From Bacteroidales bacterium (lineage in GTDB: Bacteria; Bacteroidota; Bacteroidia; Bacteroidales; P3): DNA of 32,975 nucleotides. This document shows, one piece after another, positions 1 through 8,644 of this stretch. Numbering within the stretch: position 1 is the stretch's first letter; each line of letters starts with the position of its first letter. Where the stretch lies: assembly GCA_024400505.1 (NCBI GenBank), contig JAKSMP010000024.1, forward strand, positions 1 to 32,975, written 5' to 3'. The notes beneath the pieces were generated by a model. The model was not told where the DNA came from and ran no database searches. It saw nothing but the letters and a program-made list of their open reading frames with translations. Both the position numbers and the translations under genes were made by a program.

Positions 1-74
1 GTCAAGGAACTAACTTTATTTGATTAAGGTGCGAAAAGTTAACGCACCAGTACTACCACATCAAAATTATTTTG

Positions 75-82
75 TATTTTTG
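75..82 (+). promoter_or_regulatory. Putative Bacteroidota -7 promoter element (TATTTTTG)
   Basis: The octamer matches the Bacteroidota sigma-ABfr -7 consensus TAnnTTTG and lies 72 bp upstream of the chosen start of the giant surface protein gene. No convincing -33 TTTG lies 19-21 bp further upstream, so the call rests on the -7 element and position alone. Confidence 0.4.
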
Positions 83-154
83 CATTTCGTATTTTTAGGG
101 ATAGAGAATGCATTAAAACAGTTCAAACATATTATTAACCAACACACAACATTT

Positions 155-3100
155 ATGAAAAGATTCGTACGTTGTATGATGTTCATGGCTGCTTTCATGG
201 CAGCATGGACTATGAATGCACAGTCGCTGGGCGACTATACATTCAGCAGTGGGAGTGATGCTACCAAATGGATCACTCTGGACAACTACACCGACATCTC
301 TGGTTCTGGCACCGGCGGCGACAGCTGGGCTTCAACCGTGAGAAGCATCGGTTTCGCCTTCCCCTTTGGCGACAACATCTACACCCAGTTCTCCGTCAAC
401 TCCGACGGTAACTTGCGTTTAGGTTCCACCGTCACTGGTACAGGTAACTACACCACTCCTTTCTCCAGCTCCAATGCCAACACCAACAACCCAAAGATTA
501 ACTTCTTTGGCTGCGATGGCTATCTGGTGAATGGCACCCACTACATCCACAGCCAGCTCTTTGGCGACACCATGTTGGTGGTGGAATACTGCTTGGGACC
601 CTACTCTTCGACCTACCGCAACAACCAGTTCATGTGGCAGGTGCACCTCTACTCCAACGGCGATGTAGAGGCTGTGTTCCCCGCTTCGGAACCCACCATG
701 GGCGCTACCCACCAGATGGGTCTCTGCGTATCATCTAGCGACGGCTGGATTATTGAAAGCACAGGCAACGCTACCCACTTCACCAGTGGTTCTTCCGCCA
801 ACTGGGCTGCAGCCAACTGGCCCGCAGCTTGGACCTGGTATAGATTCACTGCTCCTGTAATCTCCTGCCCCAAACCCGCAGATGTTCAGATTACAAGCAT
901 CACCCCCTATTCTGCTTCTTTGCAGATTATCCCCACTGGCACCGAGACCGAGTGGTTTGCCACCATCTCGCCCGCTGTGATGGGCATCAGCGCTATCCCC
1001 TACACTAGCACCACCGCTACGATTCCCGCCCTCACCCCCAACACCACCTACACCCTCAATGTGCAGGCTGTTTGCGGCGCTGGCGACTCTAGCTCTGCTC
1101 GCACCGTCACTTTCACCACTCCTTGCGAGTTCATGACTCTGCCTTATACCGAGAATTTCGACAACACCACCACCTCCACCACCGCAGCAACTGGCGCAAC
1201 TCCTAGCTGCTGGACCTTGGCTCACCGTGATGTGGTAATGACCGCCTCCAACCAGCCTCAGATCTACTACGGCACAACTAATGCCCACAGCGGTTCCTAC
1301 AGCCTGCGCATGTACTACCGCGGCATCTACGCCATGCCCGGCATCAGCAATGTGAGCGGCTCTATGCTCTCTTTCTGGCTGAAACAAACCTCTGCCACTT
1401 ATCCCCTCGTGGTGGGTGTGATGAGCAACCTGTTGGACGAAAGCACCTTTGTGGCTATCGACACCATCGTGAATACCAACACCTCCGACTATCAATTCCA
1501 CGAGATTTATTTCGACAGCTATACCCAAGGCGGCAACTACATTGCTTTCCGCAATTTGTCCACTGCCAACTATTCATATAGCTACAACTATATCGATGAT
1601 GTGGAGCTCACCGCTCTGCCCACCTGCATGAAGCCCAACGCTCCTGAGTTTGCCAATATCACTACCAACTCTGCCTCAATCTCCTGGACTGTGCGCGACA
1701 CCAACGAGGTGGTCTTCCAGTTGGCCTTTGGCACCGACCCCGACAGCTTGCCCCTCCAAACCGTGTACAACGTAACCTCTGCCAATGCAAGCGGCTTGAA
1801 TAGCAACACCACTTACTACTGCAAGGTTCGCGCCATCTGCGGCGAAGGCGACACCTCCGACTGGAGCTCCATGACCTCATTCAAGACCTTATGCACTGTG
1901 GCTTCCACCGCCCTCTTCAGCGAAGACTTCGAAGACGTGCTGAACAACGACATCCCCGACTGCTGGAACATGGGTTGGTATTATCAAGCCACCGGCAGTG
2001 GTGTGAAGACTCAGCCGTACAAGACTGCCACCACCTATAAACACTCCGGCACCCGCGCCATGACCCTCCAAGATCAGGCCATCGGCACCTCCAGCTGGAT
2101 GAGCACCCAGCAGCTGCCCATCGACCGCAGCGGCAAATACGCCCTCTCTGTGTGGGTTTATCGTCAGAATCAATCCGGTCATCCTCTCGAAGGTTTGAAA
2201 TTCTGGGTTTCTTCCGACCGCAGCGACACCACTGGTGCTTTGCTCCTCGGCGAGGTGCACCGCCACTATGGTGCAGCTCCTGCTGAAGCAGCTGTAGGCT
2301 GGTACAACTACCAGTTCCCCATCGAGACCTCCGGCAATAAATATATCATCATCGAAGGCTACTCCACCTATGGCAACGCTACCTATTTCGACGACATCGA
2401 GGTGATCGAACTCCCCTGCGAGAAGAACGCCAACTACACCGAGAACTTCGAGCTCCAGGACAACAACATGGTTCCCCTCTGCTGGGACAACAGCGCTTCT
2501 ACCACCACCACTATGAACAGCAACCCCCACTACGTTTGGGGCACCTATACCTACAACGGCAACAAGATGATGCGTATGCACAACTACTTCGTGCAGAGCG
2601 GCGTGGCCACCACCAACAGCCCCGCTATCATGCTTGACAGCCTTAACCGCGAACTCGTCTTTGACTATGCTCACCACGCCAATTCCGGTGCTGTATATGT
2701 GAGAATCTCCAACGATGGCGGCGACACCTTCACCGATATCGACACCCTCCTCAACGATGGTCACGGCACTAGCTACAGCGACCCCGGCACCTGGACCTCT
2801 CGTTCCATCAGCCTGGCCGACTATGCTGGCGACACCATCATCCTTCAGTTCTACACCTTGGCCAACTACGGCAATGGTGCTATCTTCATCGACAACCTCC
2901 AAGTGCGTGAAGTAAACAACTGCCCCATCCCCACCGATGTAACCGCTCAGGTTCTTACTGCCAGCAGCGCTGAAGTATCTTGGGAAGGCACTGCTTCCGA
3001 ATACGTTGTGGCTTACGGCACCGGCACCAACCCCGAAATCATGGACACCATCCATGTCTTCGACACCACCGCCGTCATCAACGGCCTCAATGCCGAAACC

Positions 3101-5899
3101 TACTACAACTTCTTCGTGAAGTCTGTTTGTGGCGACAACGAAAGCTACTGGAGCCTCTCCGCTCAAGTTTTCACCGGCTACTGCCAGCCCGCTCCCACCT
3201 CCATCGACGGCCAGGGTATCACCCGCGTGCTGTTCGGCAATGGTAGCGAGACTGTGGACAACACCAACCGTCCCACTTCCTCGCCCTACTACGGCAACTA
3301 TTATAATATGGTAGGTGCAATTGCTGCAGGCACCATCGCCAACGTGGACATCACCTATCAGACCGGCTTCGACTATGGTACCATCATCTGGGTTGACTGG
3401 AACAATAACCTCACCTTCGAAGGCAACGAGGTAGTGTATGCAGGTGTAGCACCTAGCACCAACCCCACCACCCTCAACGCATCGTTTGCTATCCCCAACG
3501 ATGCCGACACTGGATACTATCGCATGCGTATCGCTGGTTCCGACAGCCAGTTCGACTCCTACACCTCCAGCATTACCGCTGCCGCAGGTGCCAACCCCTG
3601 CTTCGCTGGCAGCTATGCAGTTGCTCACGACTACACCCTCCACGTTATCGAAGCTCCTGCTTGCTCACCCGTGCTCGGCGTTGTGGTCAACAATGTGACC
3701 AACTCCTCCGCCGACATCAGCTGGAGCTTGCTGGATAGCACCCAGAACAACTTTGCTGTGGCATACGGCACTGTCAACGATATCGACAGCATGACCGTGG
3801 TCAATGCTACCACCAACAACGTTACCATCACCGGCCTTACCAACGGAACTACTTATTATGTAAGAGTGAAGGCTATTTGCGGTGCCGACGACCAGAGCGA
3901 GTGGACCAACGCTACCACTTTCACCACCGAACTCTGCGATCCTGCCGACATGTGCGCCCTCACTGTGGAAATGACCGACTCCTATGGCGACGGTTGGAAC
4001 GGCGGCGTTCTCAACTTTGTTGACGCAGCCACCAACAGCACTGTTGCATCCCTCACCATTACTAATGGTTCTTACCAGTCGGCCAACGTAAATGTTTGCG
4101 ACGGCCGCAGCTATAACATTGTATGGTCTGAAGGCCAGTATGACGAAGAAGTAAGCTTCGACATCTACAATTCCTTCGGCACGCTGATCCTCTCTGCAGA
4201 AGAGCCCATGGGCGGCACCCTGCTGGCCTACACCGCCAACTGCACCCAGACCCTGCCCGATTCCGTGACCATCAGCGCTACCGCCATGCCCGCTCTCCTG
4301 GGTAATGTCACCGGCGCCGGCACCTATGCTTATGGCGACACCGTCACCCTCAGCGCTGTGGCTATGCCTTTGGCTCACTTCACTCAGTGGAGCAATGGCG
4401 ACACCAACAGCACCATCACCTACGTGGCTACCGAAGACACCGCTTTCGTGGCTTACTTCGCTTACAACCCCGTGACCGTGACCTTGGTCAACGCTAACCC
4501 CACCATGGGTTACACCACTCCCGCTGCTGGCACCTACACCTTCCAGGTAGGCGACACCGTGAACGCTCAGGCTATCGCATTCAGCGGCCACTCCTTCTCC
4601 AACTGGACCATCAACATGGGCCTCGGCTCTGGCTCTGACACCACCAACCCCGTGATGCTGGTTGTTCCCACTATTTTGGCTGGCCAGACCATCACCGTCA
4701 CCGCCAACTTCGAGCCCAACCCCATCACTGTCAACCTCAGCTACAACGACACCACCATGGGTTACACCGTTCCTGCTGCTGGCATCCACACCTTCCAGGT
4801 GGGCGACACCATGAACGCTATGGCTTATGCCAACACTGGCTACCACTTCTCTCACTGGACCTACACCATGCTGGGCATGACCGACACCACCTCTATCAAC
4901 CCCATCGCTCAGGTGGTTGAAGGCATGATGGCCGGTCTCTCCATCGACATTGTGGCCAACTTCGAGCCCAACCAGTACCAGATCAACGTTGCCAGCAACA
5001 ACAACGCTCTGGGTACCGTCACCGGTAGCGGCACCTATGCCTACAACACCACCGCCACCCTCACTGCCACCGCAGCTGCTAATGCTTACTTCGTGGCTTG
5101 GAACGATGGCGACACCAACGCTACCCGCACCGTGACTGTGACTGGCGACGCCACCTACACCGCCACCTTCGCACTCAACCCCGTTACCGTCAACATCGAT
5201 GTTAACGACACAACCATGGGTACCACCAATCCTGCTCCTGGCACTCACACCTTCAACGTTGGCACCACCGTTGAGGCTGAGGCTATCGCCAACGAGGGCT
5301 TCCGCTTTGTAAGCTGGACCATAAGCGTTATGGGCCAGACTATGTCCTACGAAGACAATCCCGTTCAGATTGCTATTCCCGAAATGGTTGCTGGTATGAC
5401 TGTGAACGTCACCGCCAACTTCGAAGAAATCCCCACCTACGAGGTATCCTTCACCAACGAGCCTAGCGAGTACTACACCCTTGAGGGTGCTGGCTTCTAT
5501 GCCGAAGGTGAGAACGTAACCGTATCCTTCATGACCAACGATGTTGCAGGTGTAATTGTCACCTTCAACGGCTGGTTGATCGACGGCGAACTCGTTTCCA
5601 CCGATGCCGAGTACACCTTCGAAATGGTTGCTGAAAATGTTGTCCTCACCGCAGATGTCAACATCAACGTAACTGGTATCGACGACGTCAACGCCGACAA
5701 CATCAACATCTACAGCCACAACAGCGACATCGTGGTTCGTGGTGCTGAGAACCAGACCATCCGCGTGTTCGACGTAGTTGGCCGCATGGTTGCTCAGCGC
5801 ATGAATGCCAACGAGGTTGAGAACATCCACGTGAACAACATGGGTGTGTATCTGATCCAGGTTGGCAACATGCCCGCCCGCCGCGTGGTTGTACGCTAA
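155..5899 (+). CDS. Giant modular T9SS-secreted surface protein (Fn3, jelly-roll, GEVED, InlB-like repeats)
   Basis: A 1914-residue protein of unknown exact function, probably exported by Sec and then displayed by the type IX system. ATG 155 is chosen because it begins a signal peptide (MKRFVRC then a hydrophobic stretch, cleavage near NA-QS at 22-24); the frame is open upstream but that part is not signal-like. Visible order: N-terminal beta-rich module with IGFAFPFGDNIYTQF (about 60-100); Fn3-like domains (about 240-322, 490-579, 922-1008, 1168-1260); jelly-roll or choice-of-anchor-J-like segments starting with YTENF or SEDFED (about 323-489, 580-754, 754-922); a GEVED-like domain with WVDWNNNLTFEGNEV (about 1008-1168); a DSYGDGWNGG module (about 1261-1366); five or six InlB B-repeat-like units ending in TANFE-type strands (about 1369-1833); and a sorting domain (about 1841-1914) with IRVFDVVGRMV, GVYLIQVG and terminal RRVVVR. 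Adhesion or glycan binding is an inference. Codons are strongly C-ending (ACC, AAC, GGC). Confidence 0.9.
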   Translation: MKRFVRCMMFMAAFMAAWTMNAQSLGDYTFSSGSDATKWITLDNYTDISGSGTGGDSWASTVRSIGFAFPFGDNIYTQFSVNSDGNLRLGSTVTGTGNYTTPFSSSNANTNNPKINFFGCDGYLVNGTHYIHSQLFGDTMLVVEYCLGPYSSTYRNNQFMWQVHLYSNGDVEAVFPASEPTMGATHQMGLCVSSSDGWIIESTGNATHFTSGSSANWAAANWPAAWTWYRFTAPVISCPKPADVQITSITPYSASLQIIPTGTETEWFATISPAVMGISAIPYTSTTATIPALTPNTTYTLNVQAVCGAGDSSSARTVTFTTPCEFMTLPYTENFDNTTTSTTAATGATPSCWTLAHRDVVMTASNQPQIYYGTTNAHSGSYSLRMYYRGIYAMPGISNVSGSMLSFWLKQTSATYPLVVGVMSNLLDESTFVAIDTIVNTNTSDYQFHEIYFDSYTQGGNYIAFRNLSTANYSYSYNYIDDVELTALPTCMKPNAPEFANITTNSASISWTVRDTNEVVFQLAFGTDPDSLPLQTVYNVTSANASGLNSNTTYYCKVRAICGEGDTSDWSSMTSFKTLCTVASTALFSEDFEDVLNNDIPDCWNMGWYYQATGSGVKTQPYKTATTYKHSGTRAMTLQDQAIGTSSWMSTQQLPIDRSGKYALSVWVYRQNQSGHPLEGLKFWVSSDRSDTTGALLLGEVHRHYGAAPAEAAVGWYNYQFPIETSGNKYIIIEGYSTYGNATYFDDIEVIELPCEKNANYTENFELQDNNMVPLCWDNSASTTTTMNSNPHYVWGTYTYNGNKMMRMHNYFVQSGVATTNSPAIMLDSLNRELVFDYAHHANSGAVYVRISNDGGDTFTDIDTLLNDGHGTSYSDPGTWTSRSISLADYAGDTIILQFYTLANYGNGAIFIDNLQVREVNNCPIPTDVTAQVLTASSAEVSWEGTASEYVVAYGTGTNPEIMDTIHVFDTTAVINGLNAETYYNFFVKSVCGDNESYWSLSAQVFTGYCQPAPTSIDGQGITRVLFGNGSETVDNTNRPTSSPYYGNYYNMVGAIAAGTIANVDITYQTGFDYGTIIWVDWNNNLTFEGNEVVYAGVAPSTNPTTLNASFAIPNDADTGYYRMRIAGSDSQFDSYTSSITAAAGANPCFAGSYAVAHDYTLHVIEAPACSPVLGVVVNNVTNSSADISWSLLDSTQNNFAVAYGTVNDIDSMTVVNATTNNVTITGLTNGTTYYVRVKAICGADDQSEWTNATTFTTELCDPADMCALTVEMTDSYGDGWNGGVLNFVDAATNSTVASLTITNGSYQSANVNVCDGRSYNIVWSEGQYDEEVSFDIYNSFGTLILSAEEPMGGTLLAYTANCTQTLPDSVTISATAMPALLGNVTGAGTYAYGDTVTLSAVAMPLAHFTQWSNGDTNSTITYVATEDTAFVAYFAYNPVTVTLVNANPTMGYTTPAAGTYTFQVGDTVNAQAIAFSGHSFSNWTINMGLGSGSDTTNPVMLVVPTILAGQTITVTANFEPNPITVNLSYNDTTMGYTVPAAGIHTFQVGDTMNAMAYANTGYHFSHWTYTMLGMTDTTSINPIAQVVEGMMAGLSIDIVANFEPNQYQINVASNNNALGTVTGSGTYAYNTTATLTATAAANAYFVAWNDGDTNATRTVTVTGDATYTATFALNPVTVNIDVNDTTMGTTNPAPGTHTFNVGTTVEAEAIANEGFRFVSWTISVMGQTMSYEDNPVQIAIPEMVAGMTVNVTANFEEIPTYEVSFTNEPSEYYTLEGAGFYAEGENVTVSFMTNDVAGVIVTFNGWLIDGELVSTDAEYTFEMVAENVVLTADVNINVTGIDDVNADNINIYSHNSDIVVRGAENQTIRVFDVVGRMVAQRMNANEVENIHVNNMGVYLIQVGNMPARRVVVR
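4499..5270 (+). repeat. Near-identical DNA repeats inside the InlB-like region
   Basis: A stretch beginning ACCATGGGTTACACC occurs at 4502 and again at 4754 (252 bp apart), followed in both by about 55 bp that are nearly identical and end in the codons for QVGDT. A third, more diverged copy begins ACCATGGGTACCACC at 5213. The units encode tandem InlB B-repeat-like domains and probably arose by in-gene duplication. Confidence 0.8.
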
Positions 5900-5938
5900 C
5901 AACCTCTCCTTGATTTCATCATAGAAATCTAGATATGA

Positions 5939-5972
5939 GCCCCCTCGGCATTGTCCGAGGGGGCTTTTTTTT
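5939..5972 (+). terminator. Strong intrinsic terminator after the giant surface protein gene
   Basis: A perfect 10-bp stem GCCCCCTCGG / CCGAGGGGGC with the 6-nt loop CATTGT is followed directly by eight T residues. It lies 40 bp after the stop codon at 5899 and separates that gene from the C10 peptidase cluster. Confidence 0.95.
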
Positions 5973-6018
5973 CATTGTTTGTGCAAAAATAATATTTTAT
6001 TATATTCATATAATTTAC

Positions 6019-6026
6019 TATCTTTG
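6019..6026 (+). promoter_or_regulatory. Bacteroidota -7 promoter element (TATCTTTG) for the C10 peptidase cluster
   Basis: TATCTTTG followed by CA matches the TAnnTTTG consensus. A TTTT at 5995-5998, 20 bp upstream, could serve as a weak -33 element. The ATG of the peptidase lies 36 bp downstream, and the preceding terminator means the cluster needs its own promoter here. Confidence 0.7.
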
Positions 6027-6062
6027 CAAGGTATTATCTACAATCCAAACAAACACAACCGC

Positions 6063-8402
6063 ATGAGGAAATTACTAATTATTAGCCTACTAACCATTTT
6101 ATGGGGAATAGGATGCGTCAACGCAAACCCCGTGACACCAGCTCAAGCACGGCAACTGGCCACCAATTTCGCTCAATCTATGGGCATGCAAATGGCCAAA
6201 GATGCAAATGACACCCTGGTGAATATCACCAGCAACACACCTTTTACAGAGCTATATGTGTTCACCACCGCCAGCCACTCAGGATTTGTGATTGTGTCGG
6301 CCGACGACTGCGTGATACCCATCCTAGGCTATTCCGATAGAAATCCTTTCCCTGAAGAGGATTTTCAAGAGCAATTTGTGGATTGGATGCAAGCCTACGA
6401 ATCCCAAATACGCTTCCATAGAATGAACAATACCCAAGCTTCACCCCAAGTGGAAGAGCAATGGGCAGCATTAAAGCAATGCAAACAATTATCCAAAAAC
6501 GGCACAAACAACAGCGTTGGACCTCTAGTTTCAGCCCAATGGTCTCAAGGCAATGGCTACAATTTCTACACACCAATCTACTATAATTCCGATGGCACAC
6601 CCAAACATGCACCAACTGGATGTGTGGCCACAGCTTTAGGTCAGATAATGTACTATTGGAAATGGCCCGAACACGGCTGCGGCACACCATCATACACCTG
6701 GGAAGGTATCAACCACACATCCCATCTGGCCGACACCATATTTAACTGGGATATGATGTTTGATGCCCCGCCATCCACGTATGAACGAGCCTATAATGTT
6801 TCCTCGCTCCTCTATAATATTGGCATAGCAGTGCACATGCAATATGGCCTTACTGGATCAGGCTCCTATACAGGCAACCAAAACTCCACCACCACCCATT
6901 ACACAGCCGAAGAAGCACTCCGCAACCATTTTTATTACAGCCATACGGTGAACTGTATAGTAAAAGAAAATTTCACTGATGAAGAATGGAAAGCCACGCT
7001 GAAGGCTGAGCTTGATGCCAACAGACCTATGATATATGCTGGTCGTACACATGACGGGAGTGGAGCGCACAGCTTCATCTGTGATGGATATGACGCTGAT
7101 GACAAATTCCATTTCAACTGGGGATGGGGAGGCTCTGCCAATGGGTTCTATGCCGTTGGAGACCTTAGTCCCGAAGGCCACAACTACACATTCAGTGGAT
7201 ACAACTATGCCATCATCGGCATTCAACCCATGGCCACTATCCCCGACGAAGCACTGCCCACCACCATCACAGCCGTGGCCAACAATAATACATTTGGCAC
7301 TGTGAGTGGCTCTGGCAGATACCAGCCAAGTAACAGAGTGACCCTGAATGCTACAGCCAACAGCGGCTATCGGTTCAAGCAATGGAGCGATGGCAATAGA
7401 TACAATCCCCGCTATTTCTTTCCCAATGGTGGCAACCAAGTATATACTGCCATCTTTGAGCCAAACACTACTGCCGGAGTAGCAAAGGTTTCCAACCTAG
7501 CAGCCAGCAATGTGACCGCCAATGGCGCCACCATCAGTTGGAGCGCCCCATCCGACGCCACTCCCAACGGCTACCTTGTGTCCTACGGCACCTCAAGCAA
7601 TCCACTGATGCACGACATCACTTCAACCACCAGTACATCCATCAGCCTTGCCAACTTAAACAGCAATACCAATTACCACGTATTTGTGTGCGCACAATAC
7701 GGCAACACCTCCAGCCAGTGGGAGGAATGCACCTTCATCACCAGCAACTCGGCCATCACCGATCCTGTGTTCCTCACACTCCTTTGCAATGATGAATCAA
7801 TGGGATTTGTATCGGGCCAGGGTGTCTATGAGCGTGGCTCCACTGTCACCATCAACGCCACACCCATGCCAGGCTACGCATTTGATAATTGGAGCGACGA
7901 AGGCGATGCAAGCCACACTGTGACGCTCAGCGACGACATGACCCTCACGGCCACCTTCAACAGAATTGGCTACACCATCACCACCTCCACCACCGGCCTG
8001 GGACAAGTGCAGGTAGAAAGCGATCTCGGCTGGACCGACAATGGCAATACCTATTATCCCTATCTGGCCACAGTATGCCTCACAGCTCTGCCCGCCGAAG
8101 AATTCCAGCAATGGAGCGATGGCAATATGGCCAACCCACGCTACATTACGGTGGATGGCAACCTCACCTTTGAGGCCATTTTCCACACCGACAGCAAAGA
8201 TATTGCTCGCATTTCTTCAAGAAACGGCGAAGTAGAAGTGCTCATGATGGACGAATACCCCATAGCCGTGTATGATATGCTCGGGCGCCAGCACTTTTAC
8301 ACTCCTGCCGGAAACCGCCACACACACATACCAATCCACCAATCTGGCATATACCTCATCAAGATAGGCAACAGCATCACCAAGAAATTGGTTGTAAGAT
8401 AA
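6063..8402 (+). CDS. Secreted C10 family (streptopain-like) cysteine peptidase with T9SS sorting domain
   Basis: A 779-residue secreted endopeptidase of family C10, which includes SpeB, interpain and the Bacteroides Bfp enzymes. ATG 6063 begins a signal peptide (MRKLLIISLLTILWGIGCVNA). A SpeB-like propeptide follows, with GFVIVSADD at about 74-82. The catalytic region has APTGCVATALGQIMYYWKW with nucleophile Cys187, and GAHSFICDGYD with His336, followed by FHFNWGWGG (Asn352, Trp353) as expected for the oxyanion and support residues. After the protease domain come an InlB-like repeat (about 398-466), an Fn3 domain (about 470-561), two more InlB-like repeats (about 570-709) and a T9SS sorting domain (about 713-779: IAVYDMLGR, GIYLIKIGN, KKLVVR). 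It is the first gene of a tight rightward cluster. All active-site residues are present, so it is probably active; its substrate cannot be told. Confidence 0.93.
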   Translation: MRKLLIISLLTILWGIGCVNANPVTPAQARQLATNFAQSMGMQMAKDANDTLVNITSNTPFTELYVFTTASHSGFVIVSADDCVIPILGYSDRNPFPEEDFQEQFVDWMQAYESQIRFHRMNNTQASPQVEEQWAALKQCKQLSKNGTNNSVGPLVSAQWSQGNGYNFYTPIYYNSDGTPKHAPTGCVATALGQIMYYWKWPEHGCGTPSYTWEGINHTSHLADTIFNWDMMFDAPPSTYERAYNVSSLLYNIGIAVHMQYGLTGSGSYTGNQNSTTTHYTAEEALRNHFYYSHTVNCIVKENFTDEEWKATLKAELDANRPMIYAGRTHDGSGAHSFICDGYDADDKFHFNWGWGGSANGFYAVGDLSPEGHNYTFSGYNYAIIGIQPMATIPDEALPTTITAVANNNTFGTVSGSGRYQPSNRVTLNATANSGYRFKQWSDGNRYNPRYFFPNGGNQVYTAIFEPNTTAGVAKVSNLAASNVTANGATISWSAPSDATPNGYLVSYGTSSNPLMHDITSTTSTSISLANLNSNTNYHVFVCAQYGNTSSQWEECTFITSNSAITDPVFLTLLCNDESMGFVSGQGVYERGSTVTINATPMPGYAFDNWSDEGDASHTVTLSDDMTLTATFNRIGYTITTSTTGLGQVQVESDLGWTDNGNTYYPYLATVCLTALPAEEFQQWSDGNMANPRYITVDGNLTFEAIFHTDSKDIARISSRNGEVEVLMMDEYPIAVYDMLGRQHFYTPAGNRHTHIPIHQSGIYLIKIGNSITKKLVVR

Positions 8403-8433
8403 TAGCAATCCTTTAATACCGACATTTCATATT

Positions 8434-8640
8434 ATGAAAACAACATACATAGCACCAACTATCCGAGTAGTGCAGTTCATGGTAGAGCAGGGCTACTCTT
8501 CCTCGGGCGAACTTCAAATGATAGATGGCACCGCCATCATCAATTTCCATGCCACCTCCAATGAGAGTGGATCACATTTCAGAAACGAGAGCTTTGGCGG
8601 CTCCACTTTCGGCGACGACTACAACTTCTTTGGAAACTAG
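8434..8640 (+). CDS. Small 68-aa peptide between C10 peptidase and fimbrillin-like lipoprotein
   Basis: A 68-residue protein with no signal peptide, membrane segment or lipobox. It starts MKTTYIAPTIRVVQF, which resembles a loose group of short Bacteroidales proteins starting MKKxYIxPxxxVV (recalled, not searched); their function is unknown. The second half is rich in Gly, Ser, Asn and Phe, has no Cys, and ends GDDYNFFGN. It lies 31 bp after the peptidase gene and 4 bp before the lipoprotein gene, so it is almost certainly co-transcribed. Bacteroides C10 peptidase genes can have neighbouring inhibitor genes, so an inhibitor role is possible. A secreted or modified peptide precursor is another option. 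Neither is shown by the sequence. Confidence 0.7.
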   Translation: MKTTYIAPTIRVVQFMVEQGYSSSGELQMIDGTAIINFHATSNESGSHFRNESFGGSTFGDDYNFFGN

Positions 8641-8644
8641 AACT

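Noticed and set aside
1889-5902. Very long antisense open frames (584 and 745 codons) opposite the giant surface protein gene
   Set aside because: They mirror the strongly C-ending codon use of the sense gene, giving Gly/Val/His-rich translations without signal peptide, domain or repeat logic of their own.
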